From NCBI GenBank assembly GCA_035417425.1, contig DAOLPD010000049.1, forward strand, positions 1-17,750: a stretch of DNA of 17,750 nt, given 5' to 3'. How positions within the stretch are numbered: the stretch's first letter is position 1; every line of letters starts with the position of its first letter. This document shows, one piece after another, positions 1 through 7,125 of the stretch. Both the position numbers and the translations under genes were made by a program. The notes beneath the pieces were generated by a model. It was not told where the DNA came from and made no database searches. It saw only the letters and a program-made list of their open reading frames with translations. Source of the DNA: BRH-c25 sp035417425 (GTDB taxonomy: Bacteria > Bacillota > Clostridia > Lutisporales > Lutisporaceae).

Positions 1-77
1 TCTCACCTATATACTTATATTTTTTGTGGAATTTAATCCTTCAAACTAGAACTTACTTTTTCATTTAAGCCTGCATT

Positions 78-99
78 AAGAAACGTCCCCATGTCCCAC
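78..99. repeat. Short dispersed-repeat-like motif
   Basis: The stretch centred on ACGTCCCCATGTCCCAC is GC-rich within an otherwise very AT-rich leader. It resembles the GAACCGTCCCC-TGTCCC type motif that recurs in intergenic DNA of many clostridia and other bacteria, often near IS200-like/REP-associated transposases. The resemblance is from memory and only one copy is present in this window, so calling it a repeat is inference. Confidence 0.35.
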
Positions 100-160
100 T
101 AAAAATTGAAAAATTTATGATAGATTTAAAAAAGTAAAACTACAAACAATATTATTAACA

Positions 161-213
161 AAATGTCTTGTGCCAAACATTTTTTATTGAAATTCAGATG
201 GCACAAAACATTT
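161..213. repeat. Wide 15-bp inverted repeat upstream of spoVG
   Basis: The left arm AAATGTCTTGTGCCA (161-175) pairs with the right arm TGGCACAAAACATTT (199-213) at 14 of 15 positions around a 23-nt AT-rich loop. There is no T-run after it, so it is not a simple terminator. The arm composition (outer AAATGT/ACATTT) and the loop length match hairpin III of the tandem elements at 13169-13216 and 13338-13389. It lies about 90 bases upstream of the spoVG promoter and could be an operator, a structured upstream RNA end or a dispersed repeat. Confidence 0.6.
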
Positions 214-304
214 TCGCAATTGATATTTCATGAAAATACTTATAGATGAAACAGGATAAATATACCGTAACCTGTATTATTTGCAAAAATGTTTGTTAGA
301 AAAA

Positions 305-333
305 GAAGGAAATCACTAATATATGACGAATTA
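305..333 (+). promoter_or_regulatory. Sigma-H promoter of spoVG
   Basis: GAAGGAAAT (305-313) matches the sigma-H -35 consensus RNAGGAWWW at every position. After an 11-nt spacer, GACGAATTA (325-333) matches the -10 consensus RNNGAATWW at every position. Transcription would start near 339-341, giving a leader of roughly 38 nt before the spoVG ATG. spoVG is a classical sigma-H target in Bacillus, so context and sequence agree. Confidence 0.85.
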
Positions 334-377
334 TTATTGAAATGACAAAACGAACGACGGGAAGGTGGTGAACTAGA

Positions 378-638
378 ATGGAAATAACAGACGTAAGAAT
401 CAGGAAGGTTAATGCAGAGGGTAAGATGAAGGCAGTAGTTTCAGTAACCTTTGATAATGAATTTGTTGTTCATGACATAAAGGTTATAGAAGGCCAGGAA
501 GGATTGTTCATAGCTATGCCGAGCAGAAAGACTCCTGACGGAGAATTTAAGGATATAGCTCATCCGATAAATTCTTCAACAAGAGAGAGACTGCAGACCT
601 CGATATTGGAGGAATATGGAAAAGTAAAGAACGAGTAA
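378..638 (+). CDS. spoVG: SpoVG, septation regulator / RNA-binding protein
   Basis: This 86-residue protein is SpoVG, a small cytoplasmic site-specific nucleic-acid-binding regulator that affects septation and sporulation in Bacillus and acts as a pleiotropic regulator in other Firmicutes. The N-terminus MEITDVRIRKV and the central segment GLFIAMPSRKTPDGEFKDIAHPI are the family hallmarks. The length is close to the usual 85-97 residues, with a short acidic/lysine tail that is variable in the family. The ATG is preceded by GGTGGTG at 364-370. The gene is monocistronic: a consensus sigma-H promoter lies upstream and a terminator starts 15 nt after the stop. In B. subtilis spoVG directly precedes glmU; here two other transcription units separate them. 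Confidence 0.96.
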   Translation: MEITDVRIRKVNAEGKMKAVVSVTFDNEFVVHDIKVIEGQEGLFIAMPSRKTPDGEFKDIAHPINSSTRERLQTSILEEYGKVKNE

Positions 639-652
639 TATGGATTATAGAT

Positions 653-684
653 ATCCACCTAGAGCATAGGTGGATGTTTTCTTT
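653..684 (+). terminator. Rho-independent terminator after spoVG
   Basis: ATCCACCT (653-660) pairs perfectly with AGGTGGAT (668-675) around a 7-nt loop and is followed by GTTTTCTTT. It starts 15 nt after the spoVG stop. Confidence 0.8.
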
Positions 685-774
685 ATGAGACGTATTTTTT
701 GTATCGGTATTTTTTGACTCCCTTCATTATATATATAAGTAAAGCTTAATAATAAATCTGAAGGGGGTAAAAGA

Positions 775-1110
775 ATGACTGACAAGAAAAAACAATATCC
801 TAAGGCTGAGAAGCCGGAGATGGATATGCATGATATGGAGACTCCGGAGATGGAAATGCCAATGCATGGCTGTCCGATGATATGTCCGATGATGTGCCCC
901 ATGATGCACCATGGAGAGTGGCAGGGAATGGAGGATATGAGGATACCTGACTGGTATGAAGATGATGACAGTGATTACAGCAGTGATGAGTCCGATGAAT
1001 ACCCGGTCTATTGGAAACATAAGAAAAAACATAAATACAATCCATATCCGTTTTACTGGCCGCCCTTCTATCCTGTAAAGCCTTACAAAAAAAAGCATAA
1101 GAAGTGGTAA
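775..1110 (+). CDS. Small Met/Cys/His-rich protein, possible spore-associated metal binder
   Basis: I do not recognise a named family for this 111-residue protein. The start is supported by AAGGGGGT at the right distance from the ATG at 775, and a strong terminator follows the stop. It has three compositional zones. The N-terminal half carries all 14 Met residues, two near-repeats (KPEMDM, TPEMEM; 30 nt apart in DNA) and a CPMI-CPMM-CPMM tetrapeptide repeat (Cys33, 37, 41) followed by His45-His46. The middle (about 57-75) is strongly acidic with Ser/Asp. The C-terminus (80-111) is Lys/Tyr/Trp/Pro/His-rich and very basic. There is no signal peptide or membrane segment. Cys/Met/His clusters suggest soft-metal (copper-type) binding, and the Tyr/Lys-rich tail recalls spore-coat proteins; both are inference. 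The upstream CATTATATA (725-733) resembles late-sporulation -10 elements, but I find no convincing -35. Confidence 0.8.
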   Translation: MTDKKKQYPKAEKPEMDMHDMETPEMEMPMHGCPMICPMMCPMMHHGEWQGMEDMRIPDWYEDDDSDYSSDESDEYPVYWKHKKKHKYNPYPFYWPPFYPVKPYKKKHKKW

Positions 1111-1124
1111 TCCGTTTAAAAGTC

Positions 1125-1180
1125 AGAGTGAGTATCATTATTAACGCAATAAATAATGATACTCATTCTATCTTTTTTTA
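1125..1180 (+). terminator. Strong terminator between the Met-rich gene and nadA
   Basis: An 18-bp stem pairs 1125-1142 with 1152-1169, all Watson-Crick except one G-T, around a 9-nt loop. It is followed by a 7-T run at 1173-1179. It begins 15 nt after the Met-rich gene's stop and insulates nadA from it. Confidence 0.85.
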
Positions 1181-1184
1181 TACA

Positions 1185-1214
1185 TTGTTGAAAAAGGGTA
1201 TAATAAGTGATATA
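1185..1214 (+). promoter_or_regulatory. Candidate promoter region of nadABC
   Basis: A perfect -10 hexamer TATAAT lies at 1199-1204, but its -35 position (around 1176-1181, within the terminator T-run) is poor. An alternative pairing is TTGTTG (1185-1190) with TGATAT (1208-1213) at 17 nt. The terminator immediately upstream makes a promoter here necessary; which hexamers are used is unclear. I see no clear dyad that would be a niacin-repressor operator. Confidence 0.45.
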
Positions 1215-1277
1215 TTCAACTAAGAATATCTATTAATTGTTAAGTAAATAATTGTAAAATAAAGAAGGTAGGTTGAG

Positions 1278-2186
1278 ATGCAAAACAATTTGACTGAGGA
1301 AATACAAAGGCTGAAAAAAGAGAGAAATGCAATAATACTGGCACATAACTATCAGGTGCCTGAAGTTCAGGATGTTGCTGACGTAGTTGGGGATTCATAT
1401 TCATTAAGTCAGCATGCGGCTGAAACGGACAGTGACGTAATAGTATTCTGCGGAGTGCATTTCATGGCAGAAAGTGCTAAGATTCTGTCACCGAACAAAA
1501 CAGTCCTGCTTCCGGTAAGGGATGCCGGATGCCCTATGGCTGACATGGTCACAGCACCAAAGCTCAGAGAAATGAAAGCCAAATATCCTGATGCAGCGGT
1601 GGTATGTTATGTGAATTCCTCCGCCGAGGTGAAGGCTGAGAGCGATGTCTGCTGTACCTCTTCAAATGCTTTGAAGGTAGTGGAGAGCCTGGAAAACAAA
1701 CAAGTGATTTTTGTACCGGATGAAAATCTTGGAAGTTATGTGGCATCAAAAGTAAAGGACAAGGAAATAATTCTCTGGAAGGGTTTCTGCATAACTCACA
1801 AAAGAGTTAAGGTTGAGGAAGTGCAAAAGATAAGGCAGCTTCATCCCAATGCAAAAATACTAATGCATCCTGAGTGTGCGCCTGAGGTTCAGAAGCTTGC
1901 CGACTTCCTTGGAAGTACATCGGCAATAATCAACTATGCAAGAGAGATACCCGAAAAAGACATAATCATTGGAACGGAGGAAGGGATTCTTCATTTGCTT
2001 AAGAAGCAGAATCCGGACAAGAATTTTTATCTCCTTTCGACGGGATTGATATGTACAAATATGAAAAAGACAAGGCTCGAGGATGTTCACAGAGCGCTTC
2101 TGAATATGCAGCACGAAATACATGTTGATGAGAATATTAGAATAAAAGCATTGAAATCACTGGAAAGAATGCTGAAGATAAAATAA
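1278..2186 (+). CDS. nadA: Quinolinate synthase NadA
   Basis: NadA condenses iminoaspartate (from NadB) with dihydroxyacetone phosphate to quinolinate, using a [4Fe-4S] cluster, in de novo NAD synthesis. At 302 residues it has the compact length of the Thermotoga-type enzyme. The motifs LAHNYQVPEVQDVADVVGDS (21-40), CGVHFMAESAKIL (58-70), DAGCPMADM (82-90), WKGFCITH (167-174), HPEC (197-200) and STGLIC (254-259) are present. By comparison with Thermotoga maritima NadA, Cys85, Cys171 and Cys259 are the expected cluster ligands. The ATG follows AAGGTAGG with normal spacing. It is the first gene of nadABC, with 12 nt separating it from nadB, and is transcribed from a region just behind a strong terminator. 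NadA is oxygen-sensitive, which fits an anaerobic host. Confidence 0.97.
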   Translation: MQNNLTEEIQRLKKERNAIILAHNYQVPEVQDVADVVGDSYSLSQHAAETDSDVIVFCGVHFMAESAKILSPNKTVLLPVRDAGCPMADMVTAPKLREMKAKYPDAAVVCYVNSSAEVKAESDVCCTSSNALKVVESLENKQVIFVPDENLGSYVASKVKDKEIILWKGFCITHKRVKVEEVQKIRQLHPNAKILMHPECAPEVQKLADFLGSTSAIINYAREIPEKDIIIGTEEGILHLLKKQNPDKNFYLLSTGLICTNMKKTRLEDVHRALLNMQHEIHVDENIRIKALKSLERMLKIK

Positions 2187-2198
2187 GGAGTGATATTT

Positions 2199-3755
2199 AT
2201 GCCGCTGAGATACTTAACAAGTTTTGACACCCAAAAAATTGAAAGCGAAATGTGGGATGTGGTGGTAATTGGCAGCGGTGTTGCCGGACTCTATTCAGCT
2301 GTTAACCTTGATCCCAGCTATAAAGTATGTGTCCTGAGCAAGGAGACAATGGATGAAAACAACTCCTATCTGGCTCAAGGGGGGATTGCTGCGGCTATCG
2401 GTGAGGATGATATGCCGGAGTACCATTTTATGGATACGGTCAAAGCCGGGGCAGGCCACTGCAATGAGGAAGCGGTGACCGTACTTGTTGAAGAAGCTCC
2501 AAAGGATATCAAGCTGCTTGTGGAACTGGGGACTAACTTCGACAGAGAACCGGACGGTACCCTTACCAGAACAAGGGAAGGAGGACATGGCCGTTTTAGA
2601 ATTGTACATGCTCTTGGGGATGCCACAGGCAAGGAGGTTGTGGATTCTCTTCTAAGGGTTTGCAGGGATAGGGATAATATCACAATTAAAGAGAATTGCT
2701 TTGCAATAGATCTCCTTGTTTCAGAAGGAAGATGTATAGGTGTATTGATTGCGACAGGAATTGATACCGAGGCAACAAAAAAGGTGCTGTACTGCCGCAG
2801 TGTTATATGCGCCAGCGGAGGGGTCGGACAGGTATACAGGAACACTACAAATTCAGAGGTAGTAACAGGTGACGGAATTTCCATGGCATACAGGGCGGGA
2901 GCGGAGCTTTCTGACATGGAATTTGTTCAGTTTCATCCTACTGCTTTTTATACCCCTGAATATTCCGGAAACCGTTTTCTGATTTCTGAAGCAGTCAGAG
3001 GCGAAGGCGGTATATTACTGAATAAAAATAATGAAAGATTTATGCATAAATATAATGAAATGGGAGAGATTGCACCCAGAGATATTGTATCAAGGGCAAT
3101 ATTCTCCGAAATGAAAAAAACAAACAGTGAATATGTATATCTTGATATAACCCACAAGGATTCCGACTATCTGAAGAAGAGATTTCCCACTATTTACAGA
3201 AGCTGCCTGGAGCACGGAGTTGATATTACAAAGGACTATATACCGGTTTCTCCTGTCCAGCACTATTTTATGGGGGGCATACGAACTGACCTGATGGGAA
3301 GGACAAATATCAAGGGACTTCATGCCTGCGGTGAAGCAGCAAATACAGGGGTTCACGGGGCTAATAGGCTGGCGAGCAACTCCCTGTTGGAGGGACTTGT
3401 ATTTGGAAGAAGAAGTGCGGAGTACATTAATGCCAGCATTAAAGATATTAAACTTGAAGAAGTGCATATTTCAAATATTTCCAAAGCTTCAGGGAAAGCT
3501 TTGAATGTAATGGATGTCAGAAACGAAATAAAAACCCTGATGGACGCCCATGCCGGAATTGAAAGGAACGGACCGGACATGGAAAAGACATTGAACCGGA
3601 TTAATGAAATAATCGGCATCCTTGAAGATGCAGACATTGGAAGCGTAAACGCCATGGAAACACTTAATATTGCTTATATTGCATCTCTCATACTGAAAGG
3701 AGCCATTGCAAGGAAGAAAAACTGCGGCAGCCATTACAGAACAGACAGTGAGTAG
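2199..3755 (+). CDS. nadB: L-aspartate oxidase NadB
   Basis: This FAD-dependent flavoprotein oxidises L-aspartate to iminoaspartate, the substrate of NadA. I chose the ATG at 2199, giving 518 residues, because AAGGAG at 2185-2190 is 8 nt upstream. An in-frame GTG at 2190 overlaps that ribosome binding site. The dinucleotide-binding motif VVVIGSGVAGLYSA lies at about 21-34, followed by YLAQGGIAAAIG, FHPTAFY (about 245) and HGANRLASNSLLEGLVFG (from about 386), all typical of aspartate oxidase rather than succinate dehydrogenase. The C-terminal helical domain is present, and length agrees with the family (B. subtilis is about 530). Under anaerobic conditions the electron acceptor is likely fumarate rather than oxygen (inference from E. 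coli NadB). The next gene, nadC, starts 11 nt downstream with its own strong ribosome binding site. Confidence 0.96.
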   Translation: MPLRYLTSFDTQKIESEMWDVVVIGSGVAGLYSAVNLDPSYKVCVLSKETMDENNSYLAQGGIAAAIGEDDMPEYHFMDTVKAGAGHCNEEAVTVLVEEAPKDIKLLVELGTNFDREPDGTLTRTREGGHGRFRIVHALGDATGKEVVDSLLRVCRDRDNITIKENCFAIDLLVSEGRCIGVLIATGIDTEATKKVLYCRSVICASGGVGQVYRNTTNSEVVTGDGISMAYRAGAELSDMEFVQFHPTAFYTPEYSGNRFLISEAVRGEGGILLNKNNERFMHKYNEMGEIAPRDIVSRAIFSEMKKTNSEYVYLDITHKDSDYLKKRFPTIYRSCLEHGVDITKDYIPVSPVQHYFMGGIRTDLMGRTNIKGLHACGEAANTGVHGANRLASNSLLEGLVFGRRSAEYINASIKDIKLEEVHISNISKASGKALNVMDVRNEIKTLMDAHAGIERNGPDMEKTLNRINEIIGILEDADIGSVNAMETLNIAYIASLILKGAIARKKNCGSHYRTDSE

Positions 3756-3766
3756 GAGGATATCCC

Positions 3767-4609
3767 ATGCTGGATAATAATATTATTGATAGAATAATTA
3801 AAAATGCTCTCCAAGAGGATCTGGGCTGGGGGGATGTTACAACTGACTCTACCATACCGGATACGGCTGTTATCAGGGGGAACTTTATTGCAAAGGAAGA
3901 GGGGATTATCTGCGGCATAGAAGTATGCAGGCGGGTATTTGAAATGGTAGATAGAAGCATTGACTTCCAAGCCCGCATGAAGGATGGGCAAATAGCCTCC
4001 AAAGGAGATATCATAGCAGAAATAAGCGGAAATGCAAGAAGCATACTAAAGGGTGAGAGAACGGCTTTGAATTTTTTCCAAAGGATGTCAGGAATAGCTA
4101 CAATGACTTCCAAATATGTTTCTGAAATCTCCGGGTTGAAAACCAGGATTGTGGACACGCGGAAAACGGCACCGGGGCTAAGGATCCTGGATAAATATTC
4201 CGTAAAGGTCGGAGGGGGTTTCAACCATAGGTTCAACCTTTCTGACATGGTACTGATAAAGGATAATCATATAAAAGCCGCAGGGGGTATAACTCCTGCT
4301 GTTGCAGCAGCAAAAGGAAAATGTTCCCATGCACTGAAAATAGAAGTGGAAGTGGAATCAATAAGAGAGCTTATAGAAGCCATTGAAGCCGGAGCCGACA
4401 TTGTTATGCTGGATAACATGACATTGGATATGATGAAGGAGGCTGTAAGCATTGCATCCGGGAAGGTGCTGCTGGAGGCTTCAGGTAATATTACAATCGG
4501 GGGAGAGAGAAGCGTCAGAGCAGTTGCAGAAACAGGAGTAGATATAATATCTGCAGGTGCGCTGACGAATTCTGTTAAGGCGATGGATATAAGCTTAAGA
4601 TTTTTGTAG
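3767..4609 (+). CDS. nadC: Nicotinate-nucleotide pyrophosphorylase (carboxylating) NadC
   Basis: NadC (quinolinate phosphoribosyltransferase) converts quinolinate and PRPP to nicotinate mononucleotide, CO2 and pyrophosphate, finishing the pathway begun by NadA and NadB. The 280-residue length is normal. Motifs include EDLGWGDVTTD (17-27), ERTALNFFQRMSGIAT, DTRKTAPGLR (from about 130), the quinolinate/phosphate-binding KVGGGFNHRFNLSD and KDNH (from about 165), and the later EVEVES and MLDNM beta-barrel acidic residues. The ATG follows TAGGAGGA at ideal spacing. It is the last gene of the operon; a large hairpin follows 6 nt after the stop. Its cosubstrate PRPP is made by Prs, encoded about 1.5 kb downstream. 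Confidence 0.97.
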   Translation: MLDNNIIDRIIKNALQEDLGWGDVTTDSTIPDTAVIRGNFIAKEEGIICGIEVCRRVFEMVDRSIDFQARMKDGQIASKGDIIAEISGNARSILKGERTALNFFQRMSGIATMTSKYVSEISGLKTRIVDTRKTAPGLRILDKYSVKVGGGFNHRFNLSDMVLIKDNHIKAAGGITPAVAAAKGKCSHALKIEVEVESIRELIEAIEAGADIVMLDNMTLDMMKEAVSIASGKVLLEASGNITIGGERSVRAVAETGVDIISAGALTNSVKAMDISLRFL

Positions 4610-4615
4610 TAAATC

Positions 4616-4677
4616 AGCTTTGGAATGGTTTGCCTTATATTAAGCAAACTAAACTAAAGCTATTTTATTGTATTTTT
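4616..4677 (+). terminator. Large terminator hairpin after nadC
   Basis: 4616-4633 pairs with 4644-4661: 16 of 18 positions pair (two G-T) with one internal 2x2 A/A mismatch and a 10-nt loop. It is followed by the T-rich ATTTTATTGTATTTTT. It ends the nad operon ahead of glmU. Confidence 0.75.
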
Positions 4678-4679
4678 CA

Positions 4680-4715
4680 TTGGTTCTTTTTCCTGAGGTT
4701 CCGTTATGATAAAAT
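4680..4715 (+). promoter_or_regulatory. Possible promoter of glmU-prs-pth
   Basis: TTGGTT (4680-4685) and TATGAT (4705-4710) are separated by 19 nt, longer than ideal; TAAAAT (4710-4715) is an alternative -10. A promoter is expected because a terminator precedes the gene, but this match is weak. Confidence 0.3.
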
Positions 4716-4749
4716 AGTAATGAAATTAACTAGTAATTGAGGTGATATA

Positions 4750-6120
4750 TTGAGTGATGTATACAGTATTACGCCAATAATACTTGCCGCCGGAGAGGGC
4801 AAGAGGATGTACTCTAAAGTACCCAAGGTATTGCACAAAGTATGCGGGATACCCATGGTAGAGCATGTAATTAACTGTGCCCGGGAGATTTCCGGTGAAG
4901 AGCCTGTTGTAGTGATAGGACACGGAGCGGAACAGGTCCGCAAGGAAGTAACCGGTGTTAAATTTGTAATGCAGGAAAGGCAGCTTGGTACCGGCCATGC
5001 CGTTATGCAGGCAGAAAATTATATTAATGACGGTGATATACTTATATTGTATGGAGATACTCCGCTGCTTCAGCCCGAGACCCTCTCGGAGATGCATGAG
5101 ATGCACAGGGCTGAGGGCTGCAGTGCGACAATACTGACTTCTGATATAGATGACCCGACGGGGTATGGAAGAGTGATCAGAATCGGAGAGAAGCTTATAG
5201 AAGCAATCGTAGAGGATAAGGATGCTGACAGCAGCACTAAGCTTATTAAAGAAATTAACTCGGGGATATACTTTTTTGACGGTAAAGAGCTGCGGGAGGC
5301 ACTGAGGCATTTGAAAAATGATAATACCCAGGGAGAATACTATCTTACTGATGTTATTGGAATAATGAGAGAAAAGGGACTTAAGATCGGGGCATTTAAA
5401 ATAAAAAATGCTGAAGATATAATGGGGGTCAATAACAGGTATCAACTGAGTGAGGCCAATAAAATCATGCAGCGCAGGATTGTAAAGAAGCTTATGCTGG
5501 GAGGAGTGACTATAATTGATCCGGACAGCACATATATAGACGCTTCCGTAACAATTGAGAAGGATGTTACAATATATCCCGGATGCATACTTGAGGGGAA
5601 TACGGTTATACAGGAAGATTCGGTGATAGGCCCTTATTCAAGGATTAAGGATGCAAAAATCGACAGGGGAGTAAAGGTACAGAACTCGGTAGTGCTGGAA
5701 AGCTCTGTAGGAGAAGGCACTACTATCGGCCCTTTTGCGTATCTAAGACCAGGCAACAAGATTGGAAAGCATGCAAAAGTCGGTGATTTTGTTGAAATGA
5801 AGAATTCCACCTTTGGTGATAATTCCAAAGCTTCACACCTAACTTATGTAGGCGACGGCGATGTCGGCAGCAATGTAAATCTTGGGTGCGGAGTCGTATT
5901 TGTCAACTATGACGGGAAGAAAAAGTACAGGACATATGTAGGGGATAATTCCTTTGTCGGCTGCAATGTCAACCTGATTGCACCGGTAAGGGTAAATGAG
6001 AACACATATGTTGCAGCCGGTACAACAGTGACAAAAGATGTGCCTCAGGACAGCCTGGCCATTGGAAGGGCAAGGCAGGAGAATAAAGAGGGTTGGGTAA
6101 CTGAAAGAAAAAATAAATAA
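4750..6120 (+). CDS. glmU: Bifunctional GlmU: GlcN-1-P acetyltransferase / GlcNAc-1-P uridyltransferase
   Basis: GlmU makes UDP-N-acetylglucosamine for peptidoglycan. The C-terminal domain acetylates glucosamine-1-phosphate with acetyl-CoA and the N-terminal domain transfers UMP from UTP. The start is TTG with GAGGTGA at 4739-4745; no in-frame ATG lies near. The 456-residue length equals B. subtilis and E. coli GlmU. The nucleotidyltransferase signature ILAAGEGKRMYSKVPKVLHK is at about 10-30; the usual GxGTRM reads GEGKRM. A left-handed beta-helix of hexapeptide repeats runs from about 255 to 435. His363 in SHLTYVGDGDVG coincides with the catalytic acetyltransferase histidine of E. coli. prs starts 24 nt after the stop, so the two are co-transcribed, as in B. 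subtilis. Confidence 0.97.
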   Translation: MSDVYSITPIILAAGEGKRMYSKVPKVLHKVCGIPMVEHVINCAREISGEEPVVVIGHGAEQVRKEVTGVKFVMQERQLGTGHAVMQAENYINDGDILILYGDTPLLQPETLSEMHEMHRAEGCSATILTSDIDDPTGYGRVIRIGEKLIEAIVEDKDADSSTKLIKEINSGIYFFDGKELREALRHLKNDNTQGEYYLTDVIGIMREKGLKIGAFKIKNAEDIMGVNNRYQLSEANKIMQRRIVKKLMLGGVTIIDPDSTYIDASVTIEKDVTIYPGCILEGNTVIQEDSVIGPYSRIKDAKIDRGVKVQNSVVLESSVGEGTTIGPFAYLRPGNKIGKHAKVGDFVEMKNSTFGDNSKASHLTYVGDGDVGSNVNLGCGVVFVNYDGKKKYRTYVGDNSFVGCNVNLIAPVRVNENTYVAAGTTVTKDVPQDSLAIGRARQENKEGWVTERKNK

Positions 6121-6144
6121 TATTTTTGGGAGGTTTCTGTTGAA

Positions 6145-7092
6145 ATGAATGTACATGGGAAGAGCATTAAAGTCCTGAACTGTAATGCCAATAAAGACTT
6201 AGCAAAGGATATAGCCTTTAATCTTGGCATACCTGTGGGCGATGCTCAGGTAAGTACTTTTAGCAATGGGGAGATCGGAGTAAGTATAAATGAGTCCATC
6301 AGAGGCGCAGACGTATTTGTGGTTCAGTCTACCAGCACTCCCGTAAATGATAATCTCATGGAGCTCTTAATAATGATAGATGCATTGAAGAGGGCTTCCG
6401 CCGGAAGGATTAATGCCGTTATGCCATTCTACGGCTATGCGAGGCAGGACAGGAAGTCCAAGTCCAGAGAACCGATTACCGCAAAGCTGGTTGCCAATCT
6501 TATAGAAGCCGCAGGGGCTGACAGAGTAATTACTATGGATCTTCATGCTCCGCAGATTCAGGGCTTTTTTGACATCCCCGTGGATCATCTGTATGCAGCC
6601 CCCCTTATTGTCAACTACTTCATCAACAAAAAGCTTGACGATATAGTTGTGGTTTCTCCGGATGTCGGAGGAGTTACAAGAGCGCGATCCCTTGCCACAA
6701 AGCTTGATGCTCCGCTGGCAATAATTGATAAGAGAAGACCGAAGCCGAACGTGTCGGAAGTTATGAATATCATAGGAGATATTGAGAATAAAAACTGTAT
6801 AATAATCGACGATATGGTAGATACGGCAGGTACCTTGGTGAATGCTGCAAAGGTGTTGAAGGACATGGGCGCCAAGGATATCTATGTTGCCTGCACACAC
6901 CCGGTTTTGTCGGGGCCTGCTTTTGAACGCATCAGGGATTCAGTGATAAAGGAACTTATTGTTACAAATACGATACCTCTTCCTGTCGGCAAACCGGTAG
7001 ACAAGATAAAGGTATTGTCTGTTGCACCTTTGTTTGCTGAAGCTATTAAGAGAATCTATGAAGGATTGTCCTTGAGCAAGCTGTTTGACTAA
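6145..7092 (+). CDS. prs: Ribose-phosphate pyrophosphokinase (PRPP synthetase)
   Basis: Prs transfers pyrophosphate from ATP to ribose-5-phosphate to make PRPP for purine, pyrimidine, histidine, tryptophan and NAD synthesis. Its 315 residues match the class I enzyme. Visible motifs are FSNGEIGVSINESIRG near residue 33, the catalytic flexible loop YARQDRKSKSREPITAKL, DLHAPQIQGFFDIPVDHL, and the PRPP-binding loop IIDDMVDTAGT near 216-226. The ATG follows GGGAGG at 6128-6133 with a somewhat long 11-nt spacing. It lies between glmU and pth, matching the B. subtilis order except that ctc is not present between prs and pth. The same PRPP is used by NadC encoded upstream. Confidence 0.97.
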   Translation: MNVHGKSIKVLNCNANKDLAKDIAFNLGIPVGDAQVSTFSNGEIGVSINESIRGADVFVVQSTSTPVNDNLMELLIMIDALKRASAGRINAVMPFYGYARQDRKSKSREPITAKLVANLIEAAGADRVITMDLHAPQIQGFFDIPVDHLYAAPLIVNYFINKKLDDIVVVSPDVGGVTRARSLATKLDAPLAIIDKRRPKPNVSEVMNIIGDIENKNCIIIDDMVDTAGTLVNAAKVLKDMGAKDIYVACTHPVLSGPAFERIRDSVIKELIVTNTIPLPVGKPVDKIKVLSVAPLFAEAIKRIYEGLSLSKLFD

Positions 7093-7125
7093 AAATGCTA
7101 CACAGCAAACAATGTGGAGGTTATT

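Larger units (their letters stand above)
1..377. other. AT-rich intergenic leader upstream of spoVG
   Basis: I see no coding region here; stops are dense in all frames and no ribosome binding site precedes an open frame. It holds a short C-rich repeat-like stretch at 78-99, a 15-bp wide inverted repeat at 161-175/199-213, and the sigma-H promoter at 305-333. The AT-rich sequence just upstream of the promoter recalls the A+T-rich box known to stimulate the B. subtilis spoVG promoter, though a functional equivalence is inference. The gene 5' of spoVG lies outside the window. Confidence 0.7.

Noticed and set aside
645..1138. Three overlapping minus-strand open frames opposite the Met-rich gene, one with repeated Ile-Gly and Ile-Ser motifs
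   Set aside because: They are antisense to a gene with a good ribosome binding site. Their repeats simply mirror the ATG/CCG-rich codons of the sense strand, and they lack ribosome binding sites of their own.
1181..1277. NAD-responsive riboswitch or niacin-repressor operator ahead of nadA
   Set aside because: After the upstream terminator fewer than 100 nt remain, with no multi-stem structure and no convincing dyad; only AT-rich sequence and -10-like hexamers are visible.
2375..2917. Minus-strand 180-codon open frame inside nadB
   Set aside because: It is a shadow of a strongly conserved aspartate oxidase; Ser/Pro-rich low-complexity translation with no family resemblance.
3688..4248. Minus-strand 186-codon open frame across nadB-nadC
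   Set aside because: It spans two well-identified genes in antisense and shows no ribosome binding site or recognisable motif.
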